NCBI GenBank assembly: GCA_012845835.1
Contig: JABAKD010000023.1
Coordinates: forward strand, 10,829,840-10,893,839
Origin: Undaria pinnatifida
Taxonomy: Eukaryota; Sar; Phaeophyceae; Laminariales; Alariaceae
DNA length: 64,000 nucleotides
Reading direction: 5' to 3'
Under the pieces are notes generated by a model. The model made no database searches, was not told where the DNA came from, and saw only the letters and a program-made list of their open reading frames with translations. Position numbers and translations under genes: made by a program. Below, in pieces: positions 11,593 through 19,792 of the stretch (positions are counted from its first letter, which is position 1; each line of letters starts with the position of its first letter).

Positions 11593-12622
11593 CAGTCGAC
11601 CCCGCTTTAAAGGCCGCGTTTTTGTTTCGGAGTGTGTCTTTAACGCGGGAAAGTGTCTTTAGGATTGCGGGGCCACTAACTCACCGTCCAACCCGGGGCC
11701 AATGGAGGTGTAACATATGTCAAAATACGCGCATTTGAAGCAGGAATGCGACCACGAAACTGTGTTGCTTAAAATCTTCAACACGTGATTTGAAAGGCCG
11801 CACCACTACTGCTGTACTGTAGTACACTCCAATACTTAACACATTTTGAATTTCCCTCCACCACCGAAACGCGGGAAGGAGTGCAGCACGACCTATTGTA
11901 ATGTGTACGGCAGTGCGCTGTTGTTGATGCAGGCTCTTGCTGTAATATGGACGGCAGTGCGCTGGTGTTGTTGCAGGCTTTTCTTATTGTCAAGGCGTTA
12001 GCCTCACGGTGAACATCATGCCCGAGATATCGCGAACACACCTGAGACACATCAGTTCGTTGGAACTAGCTCTGATACGATACACGCAAGTTACCTGCCA
12101 CATAGGGACCAAACAAACCCAGTCGACGCCTTAGAAGGACACTAGGAAACGGTCGGTAGCACAGACCACAACATACAAAAATATCGGGCAAATACATCAA
12201 GAAGAGGACACCGTTCTTCCCCAAAGGTCAACACGAGGCAAAAACACAAAACAAAAATGCCAAAATTTAACTCCACGACGAGAAAGGCACAAATCCCAAC
12301 TTTGACTGCCTGACACGAGTTGAGAATTTGACTGGCACGTGGGTTCGCCACATGGCTTCAAGCCGGCAGCTGACGACCCGCCAGCAGATGGGAGGAATCT
12401 CTCCATACCCACACGCGGTAGTGCGGGCTGCGGCAGACCTCTGTCGATGTTATACAGCAGTGTGCTTCCCCAGCAAAAAAAATTGGGAGCGGGCCGCAAA
12501 GTGGAAAAGGTACCCCCCCCTTATTATTGTACATCTGCGGGGCACCATGTTCTGGGAAAAAAAATGTGTCTTTATAGCGGGGAGTTTCCTTAAGAAGAGT
12601 GTCTTTGAAGCGGGGACGACTG
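11593..12622. mobile_element. pogo/Tigger-like DNA transposon (non-autonomous), nested in R1
   Basis: Terminal inverted repeats read CAGTCGACCCCGCTTTAAAG (left) and, inverted, CAGTCGTCCCCGCTTCAAAG (right). A TA dinucleotide lies on both sides (11,591-11,592 and 12,623-12,624). Subterminal repeats of GTGTCTTTA with GCGGGG occur at both ends. TA duplication with CAGT ends is typical of the pogo/Tigger branch of the Tc1/mariner superfamily. At 1,030 bp there is room for a decayed fragment, but no frame shows a DDE transposase. The insertion splits an R1 copy precisely, so R1 is older at this site. Confidence 0.85.
11880..11990 (+). repeat. Two-copy tandem duplication inside the pogo-like element
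   Basis: A unit of about 55-60 bases containing 'acggcagtgcgctg' and 'gttgttg..gcaggct' is repeated twice in direct orientation with minor differences. Confidence 0.6.
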
Positions 12623-12756
12623 TAGTTCCAAGGGGAGTCGTCGACTTACATCCTCAATGAGGACACACAACCCGTAATACGCGCGATCGGAGAATAACAC
12701 AGAGCTTGCGACGAAATCGTCGATCTCACAGCTGCTGGAGTGTATTTTTTTTTTTC
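12623..12756 (+). repeat. R1 copy c, right part
   Basis: Continuation of the R1 copy broken by the pogo-like transposon: 'gaggacacacaacccgtaat', 'acgcgcgatcggag' and 'ctcacagctg..gagtgtattt', with a CTG-triplet duplication near the end. Confidence 0.8.
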
Positions 12757-13518
12757 TTCACTATTCTGGATACATGGTCGAACCAATCAGGCCCTCACTA
12801 TTCGCTGTTTTTAGTTGTACGACGTACGGATTATTAATATTATTAGACTAGACTAAAAGATACCGGCTTCATTAGCATAATAAGCGTTATTGGCACTATA
12901 GTCTATACACTCGACTATTAATATATGAAATGCATGTGTTTTACAGAATGGTCTAACGTAATTAGTACCCGGTATCGGTATCGGTATGCCTGTACCAAAG
13001 TTCCTTGTAACTGTTGTTTCTACGGGTTTTAGTATCTTACAACGCTTTACTAATGTATACAAACCAACTACGCTCACGAGTATATATAACGAAGCTTCAT
13101 TTTGGCTCGATGCGCCACAATTCACAAACCTTTTCCTATACATACAGCAGCAGGTTGCTGTCCAACAAAACTGCCCTCCTATCCAGCTGCCCCTCGTACC
13201 CCAACAAAGTTGGTAGTTCGGAAGTTGGTCGTTCGGAAACACTGCTGTGTCGTCTCCGTAGCGTGCTGATATTCCACCAATCTCGCATGTAGCGAGCACG
13301 ACCCGCGGCCATATGTCGTCAAGCTAGCCACATTACTAGGCGCGGCACGTATTCGTACAATTACTACATCGCCATCTATGATGGGATACCCACAAAACTG
13401 ATGGACTCCAGGCTACCATCGTCATCGTGTTGCAGTAAAACAATAGTTTCGTTGCACAGCCAAGCCATGCGATGGGTCATCCTGGGTTGCACTTTCAACA
13501 TTTCTCAAAGGTATGTTT
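12757..13518. other. No gene recognised
   Basis: AT-rich DNA with TAGACTAGACTA-type palindromes (12,841-12,860) immediately after the R1 end. Three overlapping open frames around 12,853-13,299 on both strands are not convincing. Confidence 0.5.
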
Positions 13519-13587
13519 CGGACTGAGGTAATAAAGAGCCCACGTTAACCTTGAAGGTTAACGTGGGCTCTTTATTACCTCAGTCCG
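13519..13587. repeat. Perfect 34-bp-arm palindrome with a 1-base centre
   Basis: Bases 13,519-13,552 are the exact reverse complement of 13,554-13,587, with a single G between them. The symmetrical sequence includes 'taataaagagcccacgttaa'. Such a near-loopless perfect inverted repeat extrudes readily as a cruciform in DNA and as a hairpin in RNA. The lack of any mismatch suggests recent origin. No promoter or gene context explains it. Confidence 0.95.
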
Positions 13588-13881
13588 TCGGAACTTACGA
13601 CAAGAGCTTCATAAAAACTGGCGCTCTACATACCCCGTCCGCACAATATCGATCAACTCACTGACCAAAAACAACTTCCTGGCAACATAATTTCCATTCC
13701 AGACTGCGGAGATCTTGTGGGGAACGGTCACATCCAGGCGTTGGCGGTCACGAGCGAACCGGGGAGATGAAACCGAAAAAAAGAGTCGTCAGCGTCGGGA
13801 GACATAGTCTAATCAAAACGAAAACACACGTGACTGCCTCCTTGCGCCCGACGACTATCGCGTCATGTGTCTTTCAGACAA
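13588..13881. other. No gene recognised
   Basis: Short frames only; no repeat relationship was found for this segment. Confidence 0.45.
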
Positions 13882-13960
13882 TGATCGGAGTATCACACAC
13901 AGCTTGCAAATATGAGTTTCGACAAAATATTCGATCTCACAGCTGGAGTGTATTTTCATT
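13882..13960 (+). repeat. R1 copy d (3' end only)
   Basis: Carries only the last part of R1, from 'gatcggagtatcacacacag' to 'ctcacagctggagtgtattt', followed by a T-rich tail and a TAGTCTAATA motif. A 5'-truncated copy with a constant 3' end is what target-primed retrotransposition would produce, but recombination could do the same. Confidence 0.8.
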
Positions 13961-14108
13961 TTTTGAAATATTTTAGTCTAATAATGGCTTTCTACCAGGT
14001 ACCAGGTACTTGGTATGAACCATAGACGTTTCCTGCTGTGGGATAAAGGTCGGTGGCCATCTCTCTTTTTGCTGGATAATAGTCTTGTATAAAATGTAAC
14101 ACGCTACG

Positions 14109-14290
14109 ACAGTAGGTGGCTCTATATAGTGCGGGTATGTGTCACGAAAATTTACCCGCACTATACCGGGCACCCGCACTAAATAAAAACCGGCCACTAT
14201 AGAGGGGTCTATATTGTGTTGAACTATTTCACCTGCACAATATCGGACACTCGCACTATATGACCCGCACTATAAAGGGCCACCTACTGT
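14109..14290. mobile_element. 182-bp MITE with ~29-bp TIRs, beside an R1 copy
   Basis: The left end ACAGTAGGTGGCTCTATATA and the inverted right end ACAGTAGGTGGCCCTTTATA continue into a shared AGTGCGGGT. The inner part repeats 'cccgcactata' several times in both orientations, giving a highly structured element. CAGT ends with a TA on the right flank resemble pogo/Tigger-type elements, but the left TA is not preserved. It abuts an inverted R1 copy. Confidence 0.75.
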
Positions 14291-14445
14291 ACTCGTACAG
14301 CTGTGAGATCGAACATTTCGTTGAACCTCAACTTTTCGAGCTGTGTGCGTGATACTCCGATCGCGCGTATTACTGGGTATGTATGTGTCCTCAATAGGGA
14401 TATTGGCCACCGACTCCTTGTAGAACTGCAGTGTACCTCGTACCA
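14291..14445 (-). repeat. R1 copy e (3' part, minus strand)
   Basis: Reads 'cagctgtgagatcgaacatt', 'gatactccgatcgcgcgtat' and 'tgtgtcctcaatagggatat', that is the R1 3' block inverted. The MITE at 14,109-14,290 lies at its outer end and seems to have inserted at the R1 border. Confidence 0.75.
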
Positions 14446-15330
14446 GGATCAACACGGTGACTTGCGCGAACCATGCAGTATATTCTAGACTATACAGTTT
14501 AGTATGTACGTTCTCGTTGTGACGTTATGGTCTACCATATTCTAAAGCGTGCTTAGACTAGATTGTGTCTGAACGATCGGTGAGTGCCCTGCTGTACCGA
14601 CGAAGTTACACAGCAAACGACCCACAGGCAAATAATATAGCGTGCGCGTGAATACCACGACCAGATGGGGATAGTCAGTTGGCGGTTCGAGCGGCTATGA
14701 TGGTAGTCCCGTCGATGGTGTGCGATCGGTTGAGAAGGGCAGGATATTGGGCTACGTTGCCACTGATAGCCACACACAGCACACTCTGAATACATTATGA
14801 TGTGCAGCGAAAGGGGCGTGCCATGGTAGAACTGCAGCATTGTTTTATAGGGCTTCTCGCATGAGGCGCTTTATATTCCCCATCCAACAGTCGATTGGTA
14901 AACAACAGAAGTGATATGCGACGAAAAATTCCATGACCCTACAGTAATTACGCAGGACGAGGGGAAAAGAAGTGAAATTCCGACGATTCTTGGTTAGGGA
15001 GCTCCTCCGTTAGGCGACCGTCTCAACCAAAAAGTGCTACCTCTGGGCTATCGTACAGTAGCACGCCTCGAAGGCCTTCTGGAACTCCGAGGGGACAAAT
15101 TTCTGAAAGCAAAAGCTGGTTGTGGAGCGTGCAGCGTGACCAACATGTTGCAGCCCGGGTTGCTGCGGTAAAGGCTGTGTCCGCAGTTCGATCGGAATCA
15201 TGACACGTACGGGAGAGCTTATTTTTGTGAGGCTCCAATTTTCAGGATACTCATTCTCCACCCAAAAAATAATTTAGAGAAGAACGAAAAGCGCACCCCG
15301 ATGGACAACTCCATGTTGTGAACATAGATA
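14446..15330. other. No gene; contains an R3 repeat at 14,905-15,010
   Basis: Short frames on both strands only. From about 14,925 the sequence matches the R3 family: 'aattccatgacc' then 'attccgacgattcttggtta' and 'ggagctcctccgt', a diverged form of the core seen at 42.4 and 16.1 kb. Confidence 0.5.
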
Positions 15331-16097
15331 GGCCATTTCTTACACAGTCGGATTCCGCCAGTCGAAAACGACCCTTTTCGACTGGGCTTTTTTCGACTGG
15401 ATTGTTCCGGTCCTTCTTCTTATCGTCAGTCGAGTCAATTTCATAGTTTTTGTGCTCTTCCTATTAATAGAGGCGGTTGGTGTGAGAGAGTACTGTATGG
15501 CGCTCGAAACTCGGTTGGCAGCTCTGAGCTTCGCGCGTTCCTCGCGGGCAACGCGTGCTTCACGCGCGACGAACCTTTGTCCAAGCGGGTTGGTGGCGTT
15601 GGGCTTAGCCGAAAGCCGCAAAAGCTGCGTTCGTGGCGTTGCACTCAGTCGAGAGCCGTCGAAGCTACTGCAGGCAGGCGTAACCGTTGTTGGCAAAATG
15701 GCATCCATAACGTGCGCTACTGCTGTCGTGTGATACATGCTGGCGAGCGGAGCTAGGAGTGCGCCACGCTGACTTGCGGCGAGACACAACAGCAGTGATA
15801 GCCAAGGCAGCGTCGGCGCTGTTGTATGATACTGCTGTATGGTTCGTACCTGGTATGGGTGTGTGGGCGTGTGGTGAGATGAGCGATGCCATGGGTTCAA
15901 AAAAAATGTGTAAAAAAATTCCGAGTGAGTTGTCGACTGACAGATCCAGTCGAAAAAGTCGAGTTTTTCGACTGGATCCCCCAGTCGGAAAACGCAGTCG
16001 AAAAAAGTTGAGTCGAAAAAACCCTTTCTCGACTGTATAAGAAAGCCCGATTCGGGCTTCAGTAGACTGACAAATCCGACTGTATAGGAAGTGGCCT
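15331..16097. mobile_element. TIR element rich in inverted TTTTCGACTG motifs
   Basis: Outer inverted repeat: 15,331-15,355 (ggccatttcttacacagtcg...) against 16,073-16,097 (...gactgtataggaagtggcc). A TA flanks the ACAGTCGGAT core on both sides. Between them the motif CAGTCGAAAA or its inverse TTTTCGACTG recurs at least eight times near both ends, like clustered transposase-binding sites. An open frame of 186 codons on the minus strand (15,340-15,900) includes an alanine/arginine-rich helix but no recognisable transposase. It is probably a non-autonomous Tc1/mariner-like element of about 0.77 kb. Confidence 0.6.
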
Positions 16098-16185
16098 AAT
16101 AGGCAGCCAAAACCAAAATGTCCCCAAAAAGAATCAAATTCAGACGATTTGGGGTTACGGAGCGCAGTCATTCAGAAAGCGTTTT
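16098..16185 (+). repeat. R3 repeat core
   Basis: Contains 'tcagacgatttggggttacg' followed by 'gagcgcagtcattcagaaag', a diverged copy of the R3 core found also at 19.0, 21.6, 25.2 (inverted) and 42.4 kb. Confidence 0.55.
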
Positions 16186-16288
16186 AGACAAAACGTGCGA
16201 CGTTTAGAATACGTGTCATAGAGAGAGCTGTACGACACATACATACGCATCATGACGACATCGTACGTGCACTCCTGCTGCTGCATAC

Positions 16289-16310
16289 TAACATTACCCT
16301 GATGACCCTG
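16289..16310 (+). repeat. R1 copy f, left part (interrupted by a TRIM)
   Basis: The short stretch 'taacattaccctgatgaccctg' is R1. It is cut off by the TRIM and continues after it at 16,687 as 'cctgacagctacactgtacg'. Uninterrupted copies read through this junction. Confidence 0.75.
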
Positions 16311-16690
16311 TGTTGTTGAGGAATTTAGTGGGGTATTTTAGTCCGTTTGACCACTTGCAACTGGTTAACCAATAGCTTACCCAAACCAAGCCTTATAACA
16401 CTCTTCCCCCCCTGAAACGGCGGGATAGCAGGTCGGCCGGATATACGGGCGGACCTGTCAATATATCCAAGCCGTTTCATTTCCTGGGTATACCGGGGAG
16501 AGTATTTTTCAAGTTCGCCATGGGAAAATCTGAAAAAGTTGATTATGGTGGATGTGGGGATCGAACCCACGACCCAAAAACCCATGGTCTGTCGACGACG
16601 CCATTTGTTAAGGAATTTAGTGGGGTATTAGTCCGTTTGACCTCTTGCAACTGGTTAACCAATAGCTTACCCAAACTAAACCCTATAACA
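16311..16690 (-). mobile_element. Terminal-repeat retrotransposon in miniature (TRIM)
   Basis: Two direct repeats of 85-90 bp (16,311-16,400 and 16,606-16,690) flank about 205 bp of non-coding DNA. Read on the minus strand each repeat starts TGTTATA and ends AACA, the TG...CA rule of LTRs. The purine run AGGGGGGAAGAG directly precedes the 3' repeat as a polypurine tract. Two bases after the 5' repeat comes TGGCGTCGTCGAC, a plausible primer binding site. The 4-bp CCTG (CAGG) flanks both ends and the insertion splits an R1 copy. With no coding capacity it would depend on enzymes of another LTR element. Confidence 0.78.
16536..16600 (-). other. tRNA T-arm-like segment inside the TRIM
   Basis: On the minus strand the TRIM interior contains GTGGGTTCGATCCCCAC, a perfect five-pair T-stem with a consensus B-box, followed by ATCCACC as in a tRNA 3' end. 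No matching 5' acceptor or D-arm lies upstream, so this is not a tRNA gene. It could be a captured tRNA piece or an internal Pol III promoter element, as known in some other TRIMs. Confidence 0.5.
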
Positions 16691-16838
16691 CCTGACAGCT
16701 ACACTGTACGAGTAGTTGCAAGGGGAGTCGCCGACCTATAGGACACACAACACGTAATACGCCCGATCAGTATTACGCATGGCTTGCAAAGATGAGTTTC
16801 GACAAAATATTCGATCTCACAGCTGGAGTGTATTTTTC
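16691..16838 (+). repeat. R1 copy f, right part
   Basis: R1 3' block after the TRIM: 'ggagtcgccgacctatagga', 'tgagtttcgacaaaatattc' and 'ctcacagctggagtgtattt', then a T-rich tail. Confidence 0.85.
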
Positions 16839-17349
16839 TTTTTTATTAATATACATACTCTGAACAGTTGATAAAACACCGTAGAAGGCTCTAGTCTTGT
16901 CGCGATACCTTGGGCCGCAGATTTTTTTCTGAGCCACTCGTACCGATAAGCATCATACTCACCCGGTGTCTGTGCTCCTTGTCGGTCCTATACAGGTGGA
17001 CGTTTCCGTTAACAAAATTTTCTGTGGTCTAACACTGTGCGACGGAGATTGTACCCAGCAAAGACAACGAACAGTCTTCAGAAACCGCGCACAGAGCGCC
17101 CCTGTTGAAATCCAGAGAATACCGAAATAGGCGAACGAGACAAAGTGGCAGGAAACATCACAGTTAGAAAGAGAGACAAAAGTTTCGGAAATCTGTTGCT
17201 TTGCACCAGTCCTTTTAAATGTTTTTCGTATACGGCTGTACACGCGACCTATCTCTTATAGTGTGTGGGTGGTATGCGCCGTCTGGTGTGCTCCCACGGT
17301 TGCTTGGCTAACGTTAGGCTGCGCGCGTATCGACTACCCCTCTTGCATT
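16839..17349. other. No gene recognised
   Basis: A 94-codon open frame on the minus strand (16,959-17,243) has no recognisable domain. Nothing else is supported. Confidence 0.45.
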
Positions 17350-17635
17350 GCCGATGTAGCCGATGGTCTAGTAGCTTAACATCAAAACTTGTAAATTCTA
17401 TTTTTCGGGTTCTAGTCCCAACCCGAATTCATACACGCAATTGAAGGGGCATTTTCTTGGGCAAGAACGAACTTGCTGAAAGCACGATGAGAGCGTGAGT
17501 GAACCAAATTCCACAAGAAATGACGAGCGTTGGGAATGCCGATGCCTCTGCGCGATAAAAATGAAAGCATAGACTACACAGGGAGGGAGAAGGGACGATA
17601 CGTGTGATCCGAATAGCCTGTCCGGAGGCTGGAAT
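17350..17635 (+). mobile_element. tRNA-derived SINE, copy 2
   Basis: The head has an A-box-like TGGTCTAGTAGC followed by a B-box GGGTTCTAGTCCC (17,407-17,419). The body shares 'agcacgatgagagcgtgagt', 'gcgcgataaaaatga' and 'agggagaagggacgata' in the same order as the minus-strand element at 3,612-3,906. Copies differ by perhaps a quarter of positions, so the family is old. No poly-A tail is evident; the tail is 'ctggaatcaaagg'. This is the best preserved copy in the window. Confidence 0.65.
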
Positions 17636-18493
17636 CAAAGGGTGACATTTATTCGATCCCCCAAGCCCCCCAGCCTCGCAACCCGAGCCTATTAGTGGAG
17701 TCGATGCTCAAATAGCAAACGAATTCCGCAAATATACTCATTTGGAGCCTCTCAGGACGGTTGTTCAGAAACAAGATCTTGGGCGGTGAATTCCGGGTTC
17801 ATACATGTTCTACATTTGGCACAAATGCAAGTGCTGTTCGTACGAACGGCTTTCGTATTGTCTGGGAAGATAACGTCCTTGCCGTATATGCCTTACTTCG
17901 AGCCTGTGGTCGGGTGGTCGCTGAGCAAGTACGACACCGCCCAAGATAGCGTAATAGCCCCCATATTCTTCCGAACTCCCATATATATCCGGTTTCGTTA
18001 CTACTGCTGTTGGCCCAAATCCAGCACTCGTGGGCTATTGGCGTGACGAAACAAGTGCACCGATCGTTGGTGTTCACGAAGTCGGGAGCACGGTCGCGTC
18101 CGGCCTCCGATAGGTGTTGACGATACGTGTTGCTTCCGAACTTCAACGGTGTCGGCATTGAACACACGTGTCACGTCGCGTCTAATTTCGGGTACGAACT
18201 CACCCCTAATCCCCACACAGGCCGGCCTGATTCACGAATGCTTGAAAAATGTTTAGCTCCATGGGCTTGGAATGACTTCTCTAAGTCGTTTCCTTATAGT
18301 CAAACGGAAACCGGACCATCCTAAGGAAATTTGTAAGTTATTTACGTACCAGGTACTACTAAGGTTAGTTGAATACAGTAGTTAGTTGCTGCCGATCATC
18401 CCCGGAGACGATACACTGTTCCCGAGACAATATCTAAGAAGGCGCACGTTCTATGATTGTATCTCGGGAAGTGAAAACTTCCCGGGATAACAT
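17636..18493. other. No supported gene
   Basis: Several open frames overlap on both strands (for example 17,799-18,167 minus, 122 codons), but none shows a family signature. The last 80 bases contain diverged precursors of the following 76-bp tandem unit ('ctaagaaggcgcacgttc'). Confidence 0.45.
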
Positions 18494-18872
18494 CAGAGAA
18501 GGCGACGCGTGCTAAGAAATAGAGGTGCTCCACTTCTGTTCTAAGGTTCCATAATTGGGAGCGTAAGATCGGAGAAGGCGACGCGTGCTAAGAAATAGAG
18601 GTGCTCCACTTCTGTTCTAAGGTTCCATAATTGGGAGCGTAAGATCGGAGAAGGCGACGCGTGCTAAGAAATAGAGGTGCTCCACTTCTGTTCTAAGGTT
18701 CCATAATTGGGAGCGGAAGATCGGAGAAGGCGACGCGTGCTAGGAAATAGAGGTGCTCCACTTCTGTTCTAAGGTTCCATAATTGGGAGCGTAAGATCGG
18801 AGAAGGCGACGCGTGCTAAGAAATAGAGGTGCTACACTTCTGTTCTAAGGTTCCATAATTGGGAGCGTAAGA
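18494..18872 (+). repeat. 76-bp tandem array, five units
   Basis: The unit 'gaaggcgacgcgtgctaaga' recurs at 18,498, 18,574, 18,650, 18,726 and 18,802, an exact 76-base period. Units are nearly identical (single-base differences such as taggaa/taagaa and gctcc/gctac). The homogeneity indicates recent expansion or ongoing gene conversion. No coding frame is conserved through the array. Confidence 0.95.
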
Positions 18873-18889
18873 CATATCCCAAAAAAAAA

Positions 18890-19015
18890 AATGAAAATGA
18901 AAAATAGTGCTACCGGATGAAAAATCCCATGGCCTAGGTACCCGTCGAGAATAATGCAAAAAAGCATGCCATCTCTGACGAGTTTGGGGCAATGAACCCC
19001 GTCATCCCGAACCAT
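18890..19015 (+). repeat. R3 repeat copy
   Basis: Begins with an A-rich tract and 'gtgctaccggatgaaaaatc', then 'ccatggcctaggta' and the core 'gacgagtttggggcaatgaa' plus 'ccccgtcatcccgaa'. It matches 42,300-42,470 in the order of motifs. Confidence 0.6.
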
Positions 19016-19646
19016 TTCACAAGAAAATTGCTGCCTCTACCGTACCACGCGTCACGCGCAGCACAAGTGTCCAGCAACATGCTCTTTACACGGCAGTGTG
19101 GATCGACCACATACTCGTGCACATGGTCATTTTGTGTCCTTACAATCTCTAGTTTTGCACTAGGTCGCAACAGCCCACGGAACCGCCAATGCTCTCAGTT
19201 GAGATTTGCCAATTTCCGATGAAAATCAATAATGCAATGTCATTTGTTCAATAACAAGAGACATAAAATGCCATCAAATTTGTAGTGTTTAGTAGTGCGA
19301 CTCAAATCAATTGGTATTGGCACCTATTGTCGAGCGCCCACAATGCAAGAAATCGGCAAAAACTCGGCAGCAGCTTCGCCCAGACTTACAGTATCTATAA
19401 TGTCGTCTCTTTCTCGAAGCTGTCAACGCCTGTGCTGATTGCGTATCTCGCGATCGACAACAGTTTTGAAGCACTACGTAGCGCGACTTTTGACAAGCCG
19501 GAAGACGCGCCTCTCTTTGAGCTTTCCAACCACAAAGTTACGAAAATAAAGTCCATCATCTGGAATGCAATACCCAAGGAAATCGGGTGCAGGGGTCACT
19601 CACATTTTCACAGCGGATTTCGTTTGTGTCTTGCTTCATGTTGCAG
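19016..19646. other. Intron or upstream region of the beta-helix gene; ends in a splice acceptor
   Basis: Runs up to the TTGCAG acceptor at 19,641-19,646. Around 19,392-19,577 frames are open on both strands and the + frame looks moderately protein-like, but I do not recognise it and it does not join exon 1 convincingly. The 5' exons, which should encode a signal peptide and the first coils of the helix, were not found upstream in the window. Confidence 0.45.
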
Positions 19647-19792
19647 GGATTCACTGTGGATGGGAAAAGCGGTTCGAGTTCAGATATCGACTCGTACGTG
19701 AATAAGTGCGTGGAGGTGGAGAGCACGGGGAAGAGCGAAAAAGATCCGCTGGAGGGATTCGTTATGACGGACATGGTCATCAAGAACTGCGG
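19647..19792 (+). CDS. Beta-helix gene, exon 1 (as found)
   Basis: Acceptor TTGCAG at 19,641-19,646 and perfect donor GTAAGT at 19,793. Encodes 48 residues plus two bases, starting GFTVDGKSGSSS and ending TDMVIKNC. The reading frame starts in phase 0 and leaves GG for the next exon, whose first base is G, forming glycine. Two cysteines are present. Codons are rich in G/C at third positions compared with the surrounding intron. Confidence 0.85.

Noticed and set aside
16536..16600. Possible complete tRNA gene on the minus strand
   Set aside because: Only the T-arm and 3' acceptor half are present; no 5' acceptor, D-arm or anticodon stem can be paired.
18494..18872. CRISPR-like array
   Set aside because: The 76-bp units are contiguous and identical, without variable spacers; this is a plain tandem repeat in a eukaryotic context.
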